Shown here in pieces: positions 1 through 10,738 of a stretch of 64,000 nt of DNA. Below the pieces are notes generated by a model. It was not told the origin of the DNA and made no database searches. It was given only the letters and a program-made list of their open reading frames with translations. Every line of letters begins with the position of its first letter. The first letter of the stretch is position 1. A program made the translations under genes and the position numbers. The stretch is from Pinus tabuliformis (lineage: Eukaryota > Streptophyta > Pinopsida > Pinales > Pinaceae): the NCBI GenBank assembly GCA_031772625.1, contig CM062815.1, forward strand, positions 915,336,979 to 915,400,978. The letters are read 5' to 3'.

Positions 1-237
1 GCTATCCGCAAGGGGGCACTAGTTCCTCCAACACTTATGCCCCTTTTGCTAGTAACATGTTTTTCAAGGCCCCAACCTGTCTACCAAACCACTGCTCCTC
101 CTCATGCACAGTTGAGCGCTCCAGCCTCTCAAGCATTAGCACCATAGCCTCCCATGCATCCTCAACTCTAGCAGCCACAACCCCCTCAGTGTCGACTATT
201 CTTTTAGGATATTCTGACACTTTTTGCATATCAGAGT

Positions 238-588
238 GTGACCAATCCCCGAAATTTGAAGAAAAATAATAAGGCGAAGGGTAACAAGGGTAACCAGGGT
301 AATCAAGGTAACCGACCTAGTGAACCCCAAGGGAACCAACCTAACACTAATAACCAACAACAAGGCATTCAACCCAAGAAGAACAAGGCTATTTGTACGA
401 ATAAGCCTTGTCCATGTTGTGGTGTACATGGCCATTATACACATGAGTGTCCTCTCTTACCCCAAATGCACCAAATGTGGGAAGCTCAAGTAGATTCTAG
501 AGGTCAACAATCGTCTCAGAACCCTGCGCCATCTCAACTGGTAGTGCTTACAAATACTTTCCCTCAGCAAGGATTTGTTGTTGCTTGA
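238..588 (+). pseudogene. H Gag tail with CCHC zinc knuckle
   Basis: This is a lysine-, asparagine- and glutamine-rich stretch of 116 codons ending in a nucleocapsid-type knuckle at about 409-450, reading CPCCGVHGHYTHEC (CX2CX4HX4C, the usual Gag spacing). In retroelements this motif binds the element RNA during particle assembly. The N-terminal capsid part should lie to the left; 1-237 shows no domain I can name. It belongs to element H and is a fossil. The knuckle spacing differs from the shorter CX2CX3HX4C form in A, B, C and G. Confidence 0.7.
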
Positions 589-1098
589 CCTCAACCAGGT
601 CAAGCAACCCATCTGCCCCATTCTTCTGGTCCCGGTGTCTACTAGATCCTCATGATGAATTTTGATGAGGTTAATCCCTTTGATATCATCCTGCAAACTT
701 GGTCGTGTCAATATGACAAGCCACCGACTTCTTCTGCTACTGAGTCCAAAACCAAAGGATCTACTGAGACCCGTACGACACCAAATGGTCCACTATAGAT
801 CCCTCAAGTTGAGGCAATTCCTAAGATCCCTAAGGGCCCATTACGTTGTAACATGACTTCTAACTGAGCTTCCCATACATACAATATAGTAGATGACTTG
901 GTGCAATCACTTGTCGCCATGTTGACGCTAGAATTACTCCAGTCATGGCCATCTCAAAAGAAATATCTACTAACTTCTTTGGTTGCAATAGATCATTCTG
1001 ACGATAGTTTGATTATATTCCCAGTGTATACATCAGAACATCCTCCATTGTCTTCATCCGTTGCTTTCTAGATATCAGTCTGAGTCTGCAATGCCATC

Positions 1099-1812
1099 AT
1101 CTCTCGATGTATTATTGATGAAGGTGCATCCACCTATGTGATGTTTTCTACCATTTGGAAACAACTTAAGTCAACTGAGTTGTCCCCCTCTAGCATCACT
1201 TTGCATGCTTGGGATGGACACTCCTCCCAGCATCTTGGCATGTACTGCAACTGTCTAGTGGATCTTGCGGGAAAGACTGTCCATGTAGACATTGAGGTTA
1301 TTGATGCCCCTTTAGATTACAACATTCTCTTAGTTCGTAATTACACATATGCCATGTCAGCTATTGCATCTGTGGTTTTCCGCAAGATGTGCTCCCCCCA
1401 TGAAGGGAAGATTGTTACCATCGATCAGTTGACTTACTACGAGCCGACATCAATGACCTCCCTAGATTCCATTATCTCGTCAATGTCAAATAAGCAGTCT
1501 TCAACTCATCTCACTATTGTTTCAACCAGAGTCTACAAAGATTTCTCATTATTGGGTGCTTTCTTTGGTCCTCCCCCTCTCATCTCAGAGCCTAACTCTT
1601 TGAGTGTTTGCATGTTACTAGTGTCACGGGCTACTCTCAAGCAGTCTAGTACATCCTATCAACATCTAGCTCCTCAGTACCCTGTTGTTTCCATCCCAGC
1701 TGAGCCCTTTGGATCCACCCCCCCAGGACCTCCTTTGTTTCCACCAGGAACTATTCCTCGAGGTCTCTACCATTTAGGAGATATTCTGCCAAGACATTAC
1801 CCTACAGGCTAG
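1099..1812 (+). pseudogene. H retropepsin-like aspartic protease
   Basis: The active-site region reads IIDEGAST at about 1108-1135, followed by a fold-typical stretch with KTVHVDIEVIDAPLDYNILL at about 1276-1335 and a FRKMCSPHEGKI tail. The same order and spacing of motifs occurs in the proteases of A (around 6020) and C (around 46200). The family cuts the Gag-Pol polyprotein inside virus-like particles. After about 1470 the sequence is serine- and proline-rich and has no domain I recognise. Old and broken. Confidence 0.75.
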
Positions 1813-2021
1813 ATAGATTTCTTATTTTTCTCTTCGAGAGTATTCTATGTCCATGTCATGACTTCACTGGTCCTTCCTAACATGAATTTGGGGATCCCTG
1901 TATGGTACATCAACCCCGTGCAAGAATTCCACTTTGATGGTCCCTACTGCCCCTGCTACGGCTTCAGTTCCATCACAACCTCAACAGGAACCCACTCTTG
2001 TTGTGAAAGCATCTAGACAGG

Positions 2022-3086
2022 TGTTGTAGGGAAAAGTATCCGACTCGGATGACCCTAACCCACTCTAAGGGTGACAGTTCCTTAGCAACAACTGTAAAAA
2101 AAACTACTTAAGGTTTTCTTCTTTATGAAAGCAAAAGAGAATGGAGAAAGCACTAACCGTTGCCTTGCGCTTAATGTCTAATCCAAACTCTTCTCTTTGG
2201 CCGCTTGCTCCTAGCTCTTTGTGCTTCTGCTCGCCCAGCTACAATGAGATCCTGCAAAACAACAAAGAAGGAAACTACAAGAGGCATGCAATCATAACTG
2301 GTTCATGGATTAGTGTAAACCAAACATGCAATCATCACAATATATAATTGAAACAAGAGCACATAGAAGAACCTCAATAGCTTTTATTTATGTAGAAGAA
2401 AAGGTTCTGAGAGGATTACAACCATTGCAGGCTCCAACCCAGCAACACCTCCCAGCAGAAAGAGCTGCTCTTCTTCACCTCTCTCAAACAATCACCCAAT
2501 AACTCAAGAATGAAACCAACAGCATATCATTACTTTGCACAAAATTCCAGCTTCCTGAAATCATAGGAGAGAGCTCAATATATAGATGAATTGAGAAAGG
2601 ATGAGTCAGCTTGCAACTGATGTGTAGCTGCCTTGTGTCCTCTCTCTCTTCAGTTAATCTTTAGTTGATCTTCAGTTCTTGAGTCCACTTGGTGAACCTT
2701 GCTTCCACTTGGAGAAACAAAGCCTCTGACTCATCACAAGGCGAAATACCTGATCCAAGTGTCATTTTTGGAAGATTCCAAAGCAATGACTCACTGTGCC
2801 ACATGTCCAAACTCGCCCAACGCAGGTGGGCTTTGTTCTACCTGCTTTGCAACGCAGGTACACCATGGAGCAGTTGTGTTTCAGTGCAGAAGCCTAGTGG
2901 AGCACCTGCTTTGATTTCAGGATTGCTTGTTTTTGAGTGTTTTCAGGTGGAGAATTGATCTGAGAGCTGTTGGTTTGCTGACCTTGTTCCTCTAGGGGTA
3001 GGAACATCATGTTTAGGGAACTTTGGATCCCTTGGATTATTGACAATTCATGCTTGTTGCTGTAAGGCACAAAATTGTCTATAACA
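2022..3086 (-). repeat. Element A 3' LTR
   Basis: This is a 1065-bp LTR, the partner of 10739-11803 and nearly identical to the two LTRs of C. On the minus (sense) strand it starts TGTTATAGAC and ends CCCTACAACA. Sense-strand control signals visible are a TATA-like CTATATATTGAGC around 2574-2588 and an AATAAA-type signal around 2393-2398. Small reading frames in it recur in every copy of this LTR and are not genes. Confidence 0.93.
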
Positions 3087-3101
3087 GATGCCCCCTAAAG
3101 T
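3087..3101 (-). other. Element A polypurine tract
   Basis: On the minus strand the sequence CTTTAGGGGGCATC directly abuts the 3' LTR. This is the usual position and composition of the plus-strand primer. The same tract is found next to the 3' LTRs of B (15644 on) and C (ending at 49311). Confidence 0.8.
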
Positions 3102-4237
3102 ATGAGGTCGTTTATCGGGTGAAATGCTTTATTGAGAGGATCCGAAGTTCATTCGATCTGCTGAGAAGTGTCCTGTAATAAGATACAATACAATACATTA
3201 TTTTTCATACATTTTTCATGATCTGGCTGAGGCGGGCATTCCCATGCTCAGCTTTATAAATACATTTTGGTACATAGAACAGACGATCGTCTGATATAGA
3301 CTGATAATTCTCTGCCGACATTATCATCCTTTGAGAAGGATGATCATCTGCTGTAATGATGTACATATCAAATGTCTTTATGTCCTGAATATATATCGCA
3401 GCCCGGATGGATGAAACTAGATCCGGGGTCTTCAATCTCTTCTGATCTTCACTCGATGTACAAGTCGATCCATGTGAGAATTTCTTGAAGTCAAACATGG
3501 AAAGACATCGCTTGATTACTGGTCAATGATGCAAACCGTTAACAAGCGCGAGAGGAATCACCGATAAGGATGATGACCCTCAAGGTACGGCAGTACAATC
3601 TACATGGTGGGAATAAAGGACTTGGCGTCGACCACCATGCAAAATCTTCTGGTCGAAGGTCATTGATGTATACCTGTCGCCGGAAGTGAGAAACTTGCCA
3701 TTGAGGCATGCAAGCTTCAAAGTACTGAGGGGGGTGTTCCTAGATCAACTCCTTGGATAATGAGCTGATGTCGACAAGGAGCGATCCGTCAAAGGAGGGC
3801 CTTAATGAATCCCACATCAGTGACACAGAATGGAGCTAGTGATTGTGATGAGGTGAAAACAAACTGTGATGTATGATTCAGGGTGGCGGTCGTGAAGTGG
3901 ATGAAGGATAATGTATGGCAGTGGGTGGAACACGGTTGACTCTTTACAGAACCACATCTCTTGAACATATAACGACACTGATGTGATGGATTGGTAGCAT
4001 TACCCCAATTGTGGATGGTGTGGCGAGGACCATGATTCTGCGACCGGTGAATGAAACAACCCAACCCGATGCGGTACGGAGGACAAAGTGTCATGTTCAA
4101 GAGCGACTTGCTACCATTAATGCTGTGAGGTTCTCCCAATTTTTCCCCAGTCATTGCTGACCAGTACCTCTTTATTTTTGTCAAGCTTGAGGAGGATAAC
4201 ATATGCTTGTTCTATAACCTGCCCTTCAGGCAAGCCC
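3102..4237 (-). other. Element A 3' non-coding region
   Basis: About 1.1 kb between the polypurine tract and the hairpin array holds no recognisable domain. Short frames here (for example 3205-3498 and 3789-4202) are matched by equivalent ones in C, and their proteins resemble nothing I know. Counterparts are found in B (about 15660-16790) and C (about 48160-49300). I treat it as conserved non-coding element sequence. Confidence 0.6.
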
Positions 4238-4995
4238 ATCGCTATGTTTTAACGAGCCTAGCGATAGGGAAACTCGTTCTCGTCTGAAGACAAGTTTGTC
4301 GCTATTTAATCATTTTAACGAGTCTAACGACAAAGAAAACTCGGTTCTTTTCATTTTTAGAGAGTCTGAAAAGGTACGAAAAGTTAACTCCACAATTCCT
4401 TTTTCGTCTTCTAATCCCTTAAGTCTGAAAAAGTATAAAACAATACAGAAGGGATGAATTTTCGATTGCTTTAACGAGCCGAACAAAACAAGCGCTCGAT
4501 CTTTTTGTGCAATAATCCTTCAGGTCCAAAAAGATTAAAATCTAGAGGAGGGATAGCTTTCCGGTCGCTTTAACGAGCTGGAAGGCCAAAACTCGGCAAA
4601 CTTTTCATATTTTACGAGTCAGTGAAAAGAGCTCAAATAAGACTCGTCTTTTGAGGAACGAGTGATGAACAGGGATAGCAGCAGATTCCAGGTACAGGTT
4701 GGAATTCTCCAATCACGGCAGTGTCACAAGGATGGCTAAGTGAAATCACTCTTCGCAGCTGTTCTTCAAAATGGGTAAACACACATATGGAGGTGATGGC
4801 ATATAAACACGACCAAGGGTTTTTAATATGGCTTTCAAAGGTTACATTTCTCGAGGTTGTTTACCGGTTCATTTTTCTGGGTGAGCTTGAACTGTTAGGG
4901 AAAGATTGCTCACAATTTATGTTTATTTTTTAACGAGCATGAACTCCACACAAAAACTTCTCGATTCTTGCGTTTATTTTTTAACGAGCATAAAC
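4238..4995 (-). other. Element A 3' hairpin array (conserved loop GRCTCGTTAAAA)
   Basis: About eleven short inverted repeats lie in a row. Clear pairs are ATCGCTA/TAGCGAT (4238/4259), TTTGTCG/CGACAAA (4295/4328), CTTTTC/GAAAAG (4347/4368), CTTTTTC/GAAAAAG (4399/4427), TTCG/CGAA (4461/4480), ATCTTTTT/AAAAAGAT (4499/4528), CTTTTC/GAAAAG (4601/4624), ACTCGT/ACGAGT (4642/4658), GTTCA/TGAAC (4867/4888) and GTTTA/TAAAC (4972/4991). Most loops carry TTTTAACGAGYC on the + strand, that is GRCTCGTTAAAA in sense. Stem sequence varies while the loop recurs. Confidence 0.75.
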
Positions 4996-5023
4996 ATTGC
5001 TAAAACTGCTCGATGATATGTTT

Positions 5024-5067
5024 GCATGCCCCCAGCATAATAACGCAAACCGAGGTGCATGCCCCCC
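5024..5067 (-). other. Polypurine-tract-like GGGGGCATGC motifs of A
   Basis: Two copies of GCATGCCCCC (5024-5033 and 5057-5067 on +) read GGGGGCATGC in sense. They resemble the AGGGGGCAT core of the true polypurine tract at the 3' LTR. Equivalent motifs occur downstream of the coding region in B (17725 and 18048) and C (46658 and 47106). Their role is unknown. Confidence 0.5.
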
Positions 5068-5454
5068 AAGCTTCATTGCATTCAACTTTGTTGGTTGGAA
5101 TGAAGGTTTGCCATTGAGATCTGGAAAGTGGATCGTTTCATTTTTTAATGAGGTTGACATAGTAAAAGAACTATCCTCATTGCCCACTGTATTTACAGTA
5201 CTCGATAGAAAATCGAAAACTGAAGGATGATAAAGGTTATTTTGAGTATCTTCCCCACAACCCGGGAGAAGGGAACGATGGTGGGAATCATTCCATGGTG
5301 CCCCGTCAATTACCATTGATTGGACTATTCCTTTGTCGGTTCCATGCACTCGCGACCAAGGACTTAAAGGGGTGCCATATTCTCTAGACCTATCTATCCA
5401 AACGCTTGATGAGCGTTGATTTGGGGTTGCCCCCCAGGCCAAGAAAATTGATTG

Positions 5455-7959
5455 CTACAATACTTCCATTGGGCTTGGGGACAAAACTTTTGCATGATCC
5501 ATGCTGATATCGTTTTCTGACATCTTTTGTGCGGAAGATATCATATTGCAGGTTCCTACTGTCACCACTTCTCCTACAATGAACGTTGGCGGAAAGGTGA
5601 AAGTTCCCATTAATGTAGGATCTTTTAGTAGGCCTACTCCGATATTTTGAAACGAATGGTCACTTCCATGGATCAGAGGAACGCTTCCTGTAACTTGTGA
5701 ACCATTAGGGAGGAAATTTTGTTGGTCAACGATCGTAATCCCTCCTTGAAAGGGGAATGAGATTTTCCTAAAATAGGTCGACACAACAGCTTCCATGGCA
5801 TAAATCCATGGTCTTCCTAGTAGGATGTTATAGTCAAGATTGCCATCGATGACTTCAACATCTATTTCTACTGTTTTTCCCCCTAGTTCAACTTTCAAGT
5901 TACTAAGGATACCGTAAGGGGTATATGTCCTTCCTTCGAATGCTTTTAGTGTTGTCGATGATCGCGACAAGGTTGGAGATCCTAAAGTTTTCCAGCAACT
6001 CATCGACATAATACATATCGATGCCCCCTCATCAATAATTGTTCGATGAACAGTTTTGTTGAGGGCTTTCACTTGGACGAGGAAAGCTAGTTGAGCTGGT
6101 AACTGAGGATCATATCCTTTGTGATCAAAGGATACAAGATTGGAATCTTTAGGATCCACCCCACCAATTGCTAATAACAATGCCTGCCTTTGGGATGGGC
6201 AATTTTGTAGTACTTCAAGAGTCGACATAGCAGACGGCGATTGCGCCAAATCTTCCACTATATTATAATGCTGTGCCGCTCTGACACGAGGATTAAATGT
6301 TGACTTGTGTACTACTCCCTTTGGCGGTTTTATTGTTAATTCATGTGTGATGGGGGGTACAACTTCTGCCGAAGTTGTTGTCGAACTGCTAGGTTGATCT
6401 TTACCTTTATCGTTCGACACCTGTGGATTCCCGTAATCTTTGTTCCTTGTCGAAATCAAAGCATCATTCTGTTGCTTCGATATCGATAACATAAGCACTT
6501 GCGACGGTGAAGCATTTCCACTACCAACCAGATTTTTTCCTCGATCGGTAAACGGATCAGTTAACACAGCTGGAGTTTGTGAACTCTTTAAGAATCTTTT
6601 TAGATCAGCTTTGTATGGACATTCTCTCGTCCAGTGATCCTCATCACATTTCTGACACCCATAAGGTGGTTTCCTATCTCGAGGAGGGCTTGAAGAAGTT
6701 TTTCGAGGAGATGACTCTCCTTGTTTCTTCTTCTTCCCTTTGTTTTGATTCTTCTTGCTTCCTGGTTGATTGGTTTCTTTGCCCTTATCTGTCGATACGG
6801 CATTTACTTCCGAAGCAATAACTTCTTCATGCGCATTTTGATTCGAATCCTTACGGGCCTTCTTTTGTTGGGCCTTCGTGTTTGCCGTGCCAATCACGCC
6901 ATCACCGGCATGAGAGTCACTGTTTGATTTAGGAGGAGGAGGGATTGAAAACTCTGGTCTAGGGGCGTCTGGTATTTTGTGATAGAGCGTGCCGGACTGA
7001 GTATATACTAAATCCAAATATTGTGCACGAGCGATGACTTGCTCTTCTGTTACGACTCCTCCCTTTGCTACATCTTCCGTTATAGCCGGAAGTAATGACT
7101 TTATAAACCACTCAGCCAAAAGCTGATCAGGAACATATGTTTTAACCATTCTTCGTCGACGTCGCCACTCATGTATATGATCTGATGTATGAGTTGCGGT
7201 TGTCTGTTTGAAGTTAGTCAATATTTCTGTTCCCGTTTCATACCTTATTGGTAATTGAAAGTGGGTCAAGAATGTCATGGCAAGGGAGCCAAAATTGTTG
7301 AACGAAGCTCTAGGCAATTCTATATACCATTTTTCCGTTGGACCTGTCAATGTCCTCTGAAAGAGGCGAAGCCTTATCGAATCGTCATTCAAAGTGTTCA
7401 ACGAACACCATAGATGAAATGTCATCACATGATTCGACGGGTCTTCACCTGGATTTCCATTGAATTTAGGAATGTCGGATGGAAGTTTGTGTGGAATCAC
7501 TGGCCACCAAGGGGCGTAAGCAATTGGATCGTTTATTAACCGATGTAAATCAGGAAACTCTAAAGTCGCCACGAATGGTAACTGCTGGTTCAAGTTAGGT
7601 GAAGCGTAACCAGGATACGATGGAATCGCCTGAACAGTCGGTCTTTGCATACCAGCATAATGGAGTTGATGTTGGTATGATGAATACGGTTGATGGACTT
7701 GAGCACTATAAAGTGGTTGATTTTGACCATTTTGAATATATGGTTGTCCAGTATTCACAAATATTTGCTGTTCAGAACCTTGGTACACTTTTTGGAATTG
7801 CGGCTGTTGGTATTGCATTATCCACGGTTGCGACACCATGGGTTGTTGCGCTACACTAACCATTGGACCAAGATGTGGGGTAGTTGTACCCAACTGTACT
7901 TGTGTTGTCCCACCAGTAGGTGATTGTGGTCGGGTTGCAGGGTCAAGGGGCTGTTGCAT
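5455..7959 (-). CDS. Element A Gag-protease frame
   Basis: This open frame of 834 codons has, in order, a Gln/Pro-rich N-terminus, a capsid-type Gag domain at about residues 130-320 (IPKFNGNPGEDPSNHV and LTGPTEKWYIELP motifs), a basic linker, a short zinc knuckle CQKCDEDHWTREC at about 433-450, and a retropepsin domain whose active site reads TIIDEGAS at about residue 640, followed by YNILLGRPW. The order is that of Tat-lineage Gag-Pro proteins. It would form and process virus-like particles. No polymerase follows before the 3' non-coding part. It is part of a retroelement, not a host gene. Confidence 0.85.
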   Translation of the reverse strand: MQQPLDPATRPQSPTGGTTQVQLGTTTPHLGPMVSVAQQPMVSQPWIMQYQQPQFQKVYQGSEQQIFVNTGQPYIQNGQNQPLYSAQVHQPYSSYQHQLHYAGMQRPTVQAIPSYPGYASPNLNQQLPFVATLEFPDLHRLINDPIAYAPWWPVIPHKLPSDIPKFNGNPGEDPSNHVMTFHLWCSLNTLNDDSIRLRLFQRTLTGPTEKWYIELPRASFNNFGSLAMTFLTHFQLPIRYETGTEILTNFKQTTATHTSDHIHEWRRRRRMVKTYVPDQLLAEWFIKSLLPAITEDVAKGGVVTEEQVIARAQYLDLVYTQSGTLYHKIPDAPRPEFSIPPPPKSNSDSHAGDGVIGTANTKAQQKKARKDSNQNAHEEVIASEVNAVSTDKGKETNQPGSKKNQNKGKKKKQGESSPRKTSSSPPRDRKPPYGCQKCDEDHWTRECPYKADLKRFLKSSQTPAVLTDPFTDRGKNLVGSGNASPSQVLMLSISKQQNDALISTRNKDYGNPQVSNDKGKDQPSSSTTTSAEVVPPITHELTIKPPKGVVHKSTFNPRVRAAQHYNIVEDLAQSPSAMSTLEVLQNCPSQRQALLLAIGGVDPKDSNLVSFDHKGYDPQLPAQLAFLVQVKALNKTVHRTIIDEGASICIMSMSCWKTLGSPTLSRSSTTLKAFEGRTYTPYGILSNLKVELGGKTVEIDVEVIDGNLDYNILLGRPWIYAMEAVVSTYFRKISFPFQGGITIVDQQNFLPNGSQVTGSVPLIHGSDHSFQNIGVGLLKDPTLMGTFTFPPTFIVGEVVTVGTCNMISSAQKMSENDISMDHAKVLSPSPMEVL

Positions 7960-7974
7960 GAGAACCTGAGCAAT

Positions 7975-9022
7975 CTAAGGTTGACATACAACAGGCATTG
8001 TTTGAACTTGCGACACAGTCACAATAGCCGGTGTAGTTGGGATGTTTGTCACAGGTACACACTGTTGCATAGAATATACAACTCTCGGTGGCTGGGATAG
8101 CATAGGTACCCAACTACTCGTTGCAATTCCGCCATAACTTGAATAAGGTTGAGAGCTCCCGTATGGGTACTGCCCCCCATACGGTAGCAACCCAGAACTC
8201 AAGGCAACTGCCTGTCTTGGAGGACTGGATGGCCTAATTAGATTCCCAAAAGGGTCAATTTGATGAGTCTCACCATGAGAGTTACTAAACATTACTCCGG
8301 AACAAACAGGAACAGACCATACTGTCGAGACAGTCTCTTGGTGGACTCCTTCTAGCGACTGCGAGCTAGTTGGGACAGATGGTATGCCGGCGAACATTGT
8401 TGGATTTACAGCAGGTAATTCTGCCGTCGCCGTGTCATTCGACACAGTCCTAGATGTCGACGGTTGTTCAGTCTTTTTAGTCTATCCAATTGATCACCTA
8501 GTGATTCTACAGGAACTTCCACTGGTGATGGACAAACTTCTGTTGTAGCAGGAAATAGAGTGACCCCTACTCCAAATTGAATTGGAGTGGATACTTGCGG
8601 TTCCTCTATAATTTCCTCTATCGCAATCAGACCAGGTGGAAGAGGAAGACCGTCAGGTCCGTAAAGATTTCCGGTGCCGAAGAAGGGGTTGTATTGACCG
8701 CGACGGATGTTTGAGGAACAAAACTCTCTGGACCGGTTACAGATGGAACTGGTTCAGTCATACAAGTATTTGCCCCCAGACTAGGATCAATATTACTGTC
8801 CCTCTGTGGCGATTGAACTTCTTCTATTGAGGCAGGGTTTCCGGAAATGTTTGGAGTGACCAGAATCTCAGATGTTGTTGGAACGCTTGTTCTAACTTTT
8901 AAAGGAGATTTTGAACTGGTTCGACGAGCTCGCTTTGTCCGGATTGTTTTCGATTCCGGAGACAAAGACGGTTGACTCGCAAGCCTCCGAGAACGACGGA
9001 TATTCAATTGACTTTCTTCCAC
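7975..9022 (-). pseudogene. Element A N-terminal Gag region
   Basis: Two frames lie upstream of the Gag-Pro frame on the same strand, 8627-9022 and 7975-8445. The first starts MEESQLNIRRSRRLASQPS, a basic N-terminus, and is Ser/Thr/Pro-rich. The second is rich in Gln, Pro, Tyr and Ser and leads into the similar N-terminus of the main frame. They have no enzymatic motif. They probably represent the N-terminal, non-capsid part of the same Gag. Neither C nor B has this sequence at the matching place. Confidence 0.6.
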
Positions 9023-9116
9023 GATTGCGGATTACTCGATCAACTAAAATATAAAGGGGAAAATTTGTGTTTCCGATTTGAATGAATTTTATTAGACGCT
9101 TTTAAACATAACTTTG

Positions 9117-9237
9117 CTTTTTCATGTTTTAAGAGTCGAGAAAAAGCTAAAGATGACTCTAGTCGCCTTCGATGTATTAACGAGCCCGAAGTGACAAATG
9201 CTCGGTTGGACCTTTTCAGTTATAGAGTTTGAAAAGG
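9117..9237 (-). other. Element A 5' hairpin cluster
   Basis: Three inverted repeats of the same type as the 3' array lie just before the coding region: CTTTTTC/GAAAAAG (9117/9140), CTTCG/CGAAG (9167/9187) and CCTTTTC/GAAAAGG (9211/9231). The middle one contains the TTAACGAGCC loop. In B the matching middle stem is CTTCA/TGAAG (19783/19802), a change on both sides that keeps pairing. Confidence 0.75.
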
Positions 9238-10717
9238 GCCAAAAGGAACTGCTCTGGAGATCTAGGCAGAGGGTGTGCCAAACCTTTCGCGAAACCACAT
9301 AATACGTTTTACGGTACGGGTGGTCGATCTTCGTGAATGCTGTGTTCACTGCATCGCGATCAGTAGGGCGGCCGACACGGCTTCCTATGGATAAAGGATA
9401 ATTGCCTATAGGGGTCTCCCAATATATACGCGACGGTACGTGGGAGCACAAGTCCGTATTAGTGCCACCGACTCTCAGGAGGAATCACCCACCTTCGTAG
9501 AGATCGACAGTCACTATGTTTAACGACGCCGGAACACGTCTCTACCTAGACCTCTAGCTGTTTGAATTATGTTTCAAATGCGTTGTTAGGTTCATTCAGT
9601 ATATTTTAAGTTGATCTTTTTAAAGTTTGCCTTTCAAGGTTCACCACGAGATGTATATGACAAATTCCTAAATGCAGCCTAAGATGAGAAGCAAGCTTTT
9701 TCAAATCTTTTTGACTGATGAAAATCTTAACTACTGAGGGAGAAGAAAGGCAAATTCTTTTCACACAGTTCATACAACACAAACTAATGCACTTTCTCCT
9801 AAATCATCATGCAAACTTTTTTCAAATGCAAAATGCACAATGCATGTATTTTCTTTTCCCTTTCTTAATGTGGATGGATACAAAAAGAAAGTGGTTATAT
9901 AACTTTGATTTCGATTTAAAGCAAAAGTAAACAAGTTGTCCAACAATCAAAAGACACCTTAAGATTCACTTGCTTAATCACTGGAAATACATGAAATCAA
10001 ACCATACTAACGAAAGTAAAATGACTAACCAGCTATGGACAGCAAAACAAGCTAACTCTTTAGACCAGCAAAATGCCTAACACAAGTTCAGATCTAAGAG
10101 GCCAAAAGCATGACTAGTTTACTTTTCGTTATGGGAAATTGTAAATGAGCAAGAAATACAAAGAACAAGTACAATTTCATTATATAACAGAGGCGGAAAG
10201 ATGGCAAGTAATATTGGTTTCAAAACAAGTACAAGACTGACACTTAGCCGCAAATCTAAGTGAAAACAGGCAAGAGAAAGGAGGAACCCCAAATGCACTA
10301 TGCAAATTTGGGCCAACGCAGGCTCTGCACAGCCAAACTGGCTCTCAGCGCAGGTAGCCCCTTCAGGACCTGCGTTGCAAAGCAGGTAGCCTGTGTACTA
10401 CCTGTTTTGGAAAACGAGAGTTGCGTTTTCACAGTTTTCGGGTCATAATTTTCTCAAAAATGCACGGTTTTTGCTCAAATCAGAGACATTCAGTCAAGTA
10501 CACTCAAAGGGATGATTTAGAAGGTGCAAAGCTATCACTAAGAGCTTACAAGGATCTTTGTAGATCAGCTCTTCAAATCATGAACTTGCTCAGAAATGAG
10601 CCAGAGTAGCTGCCCCTCTACTTCGCTTTTGATATAGTCAAAAGCTTTTCGATTTGGTACTCTTTGGTTCAGGAAATGAATAGCAAAGATACTACAAACA
10701 CAATCAAATGGATACGA
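9238..10717 (-). other. Element A leader
   Basis: About 1.5 kb of untranslated leader lies between primer site and hairpin cluster. It is very similar to the C leader (43349-44820). I see no coding domain. At 10316-10407 it has a cluster of GCAGGT/ACCTGC motifs that can pair locally (CGCAGGT 10349 with ACCTGCG 10368; CAGGTAG 10383 with CTACCTG 10398), echoing a similar cluster in the LTR at 2821-2860. Confidence 0.65.
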
Positions 10718-10735
10718 TCCCCAGCGGAGTCGCCA
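10718..10735 (-). other. Element A primer-binding site (tRNA-Arg)
   Basis: The minus strand reads TGGCGACTCCGCTGGGGA, three bases from the 5' LTR end. This complements the 3' end (with CCA) of a plant tRNA-Arg, the primer reported for Ogre/Tat-type elements. The identical 18-mer occurs in B, C and E. Confidence 0.85.
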
Positions 10736-10738
10736 GTT

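Noticed and set aside
2689-2958. The recurring 89- and 71-codon frames in the A and C LTRs as small genes
   Set aside because: They recur because the LTR recurs, overlap each other in two frames, and show no domain.
3789-4202. A conserved small protein in the 3' region of A and C (137-codon frames)
   Set aside because: A and C are about equally similar in and around the frame, B lacks it in the same form, and there is no domain, so protein-level conservation is not shown.
4238-4995. The hairpin arrays as CRISPR-like or satellite repeats
   Set aside because: Unit lengths and spacers are irregular, stems differ between units, and the arrays sit inside LTR elements of a plant-type genome.
6440-7923. 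Plus-strand frames over the A Gag-Pro region
   Set aside because: They are shadows of the minus-strand 834-codon frame and have no motifs.
10718-10735. tRNA gene fragments at the four tRNA-Arg matches
   Set aside because: Only the 18 bases complementary to a tRNA 3' end are present, always next to an LTR end, so these are primer sites and not tRNA genes.
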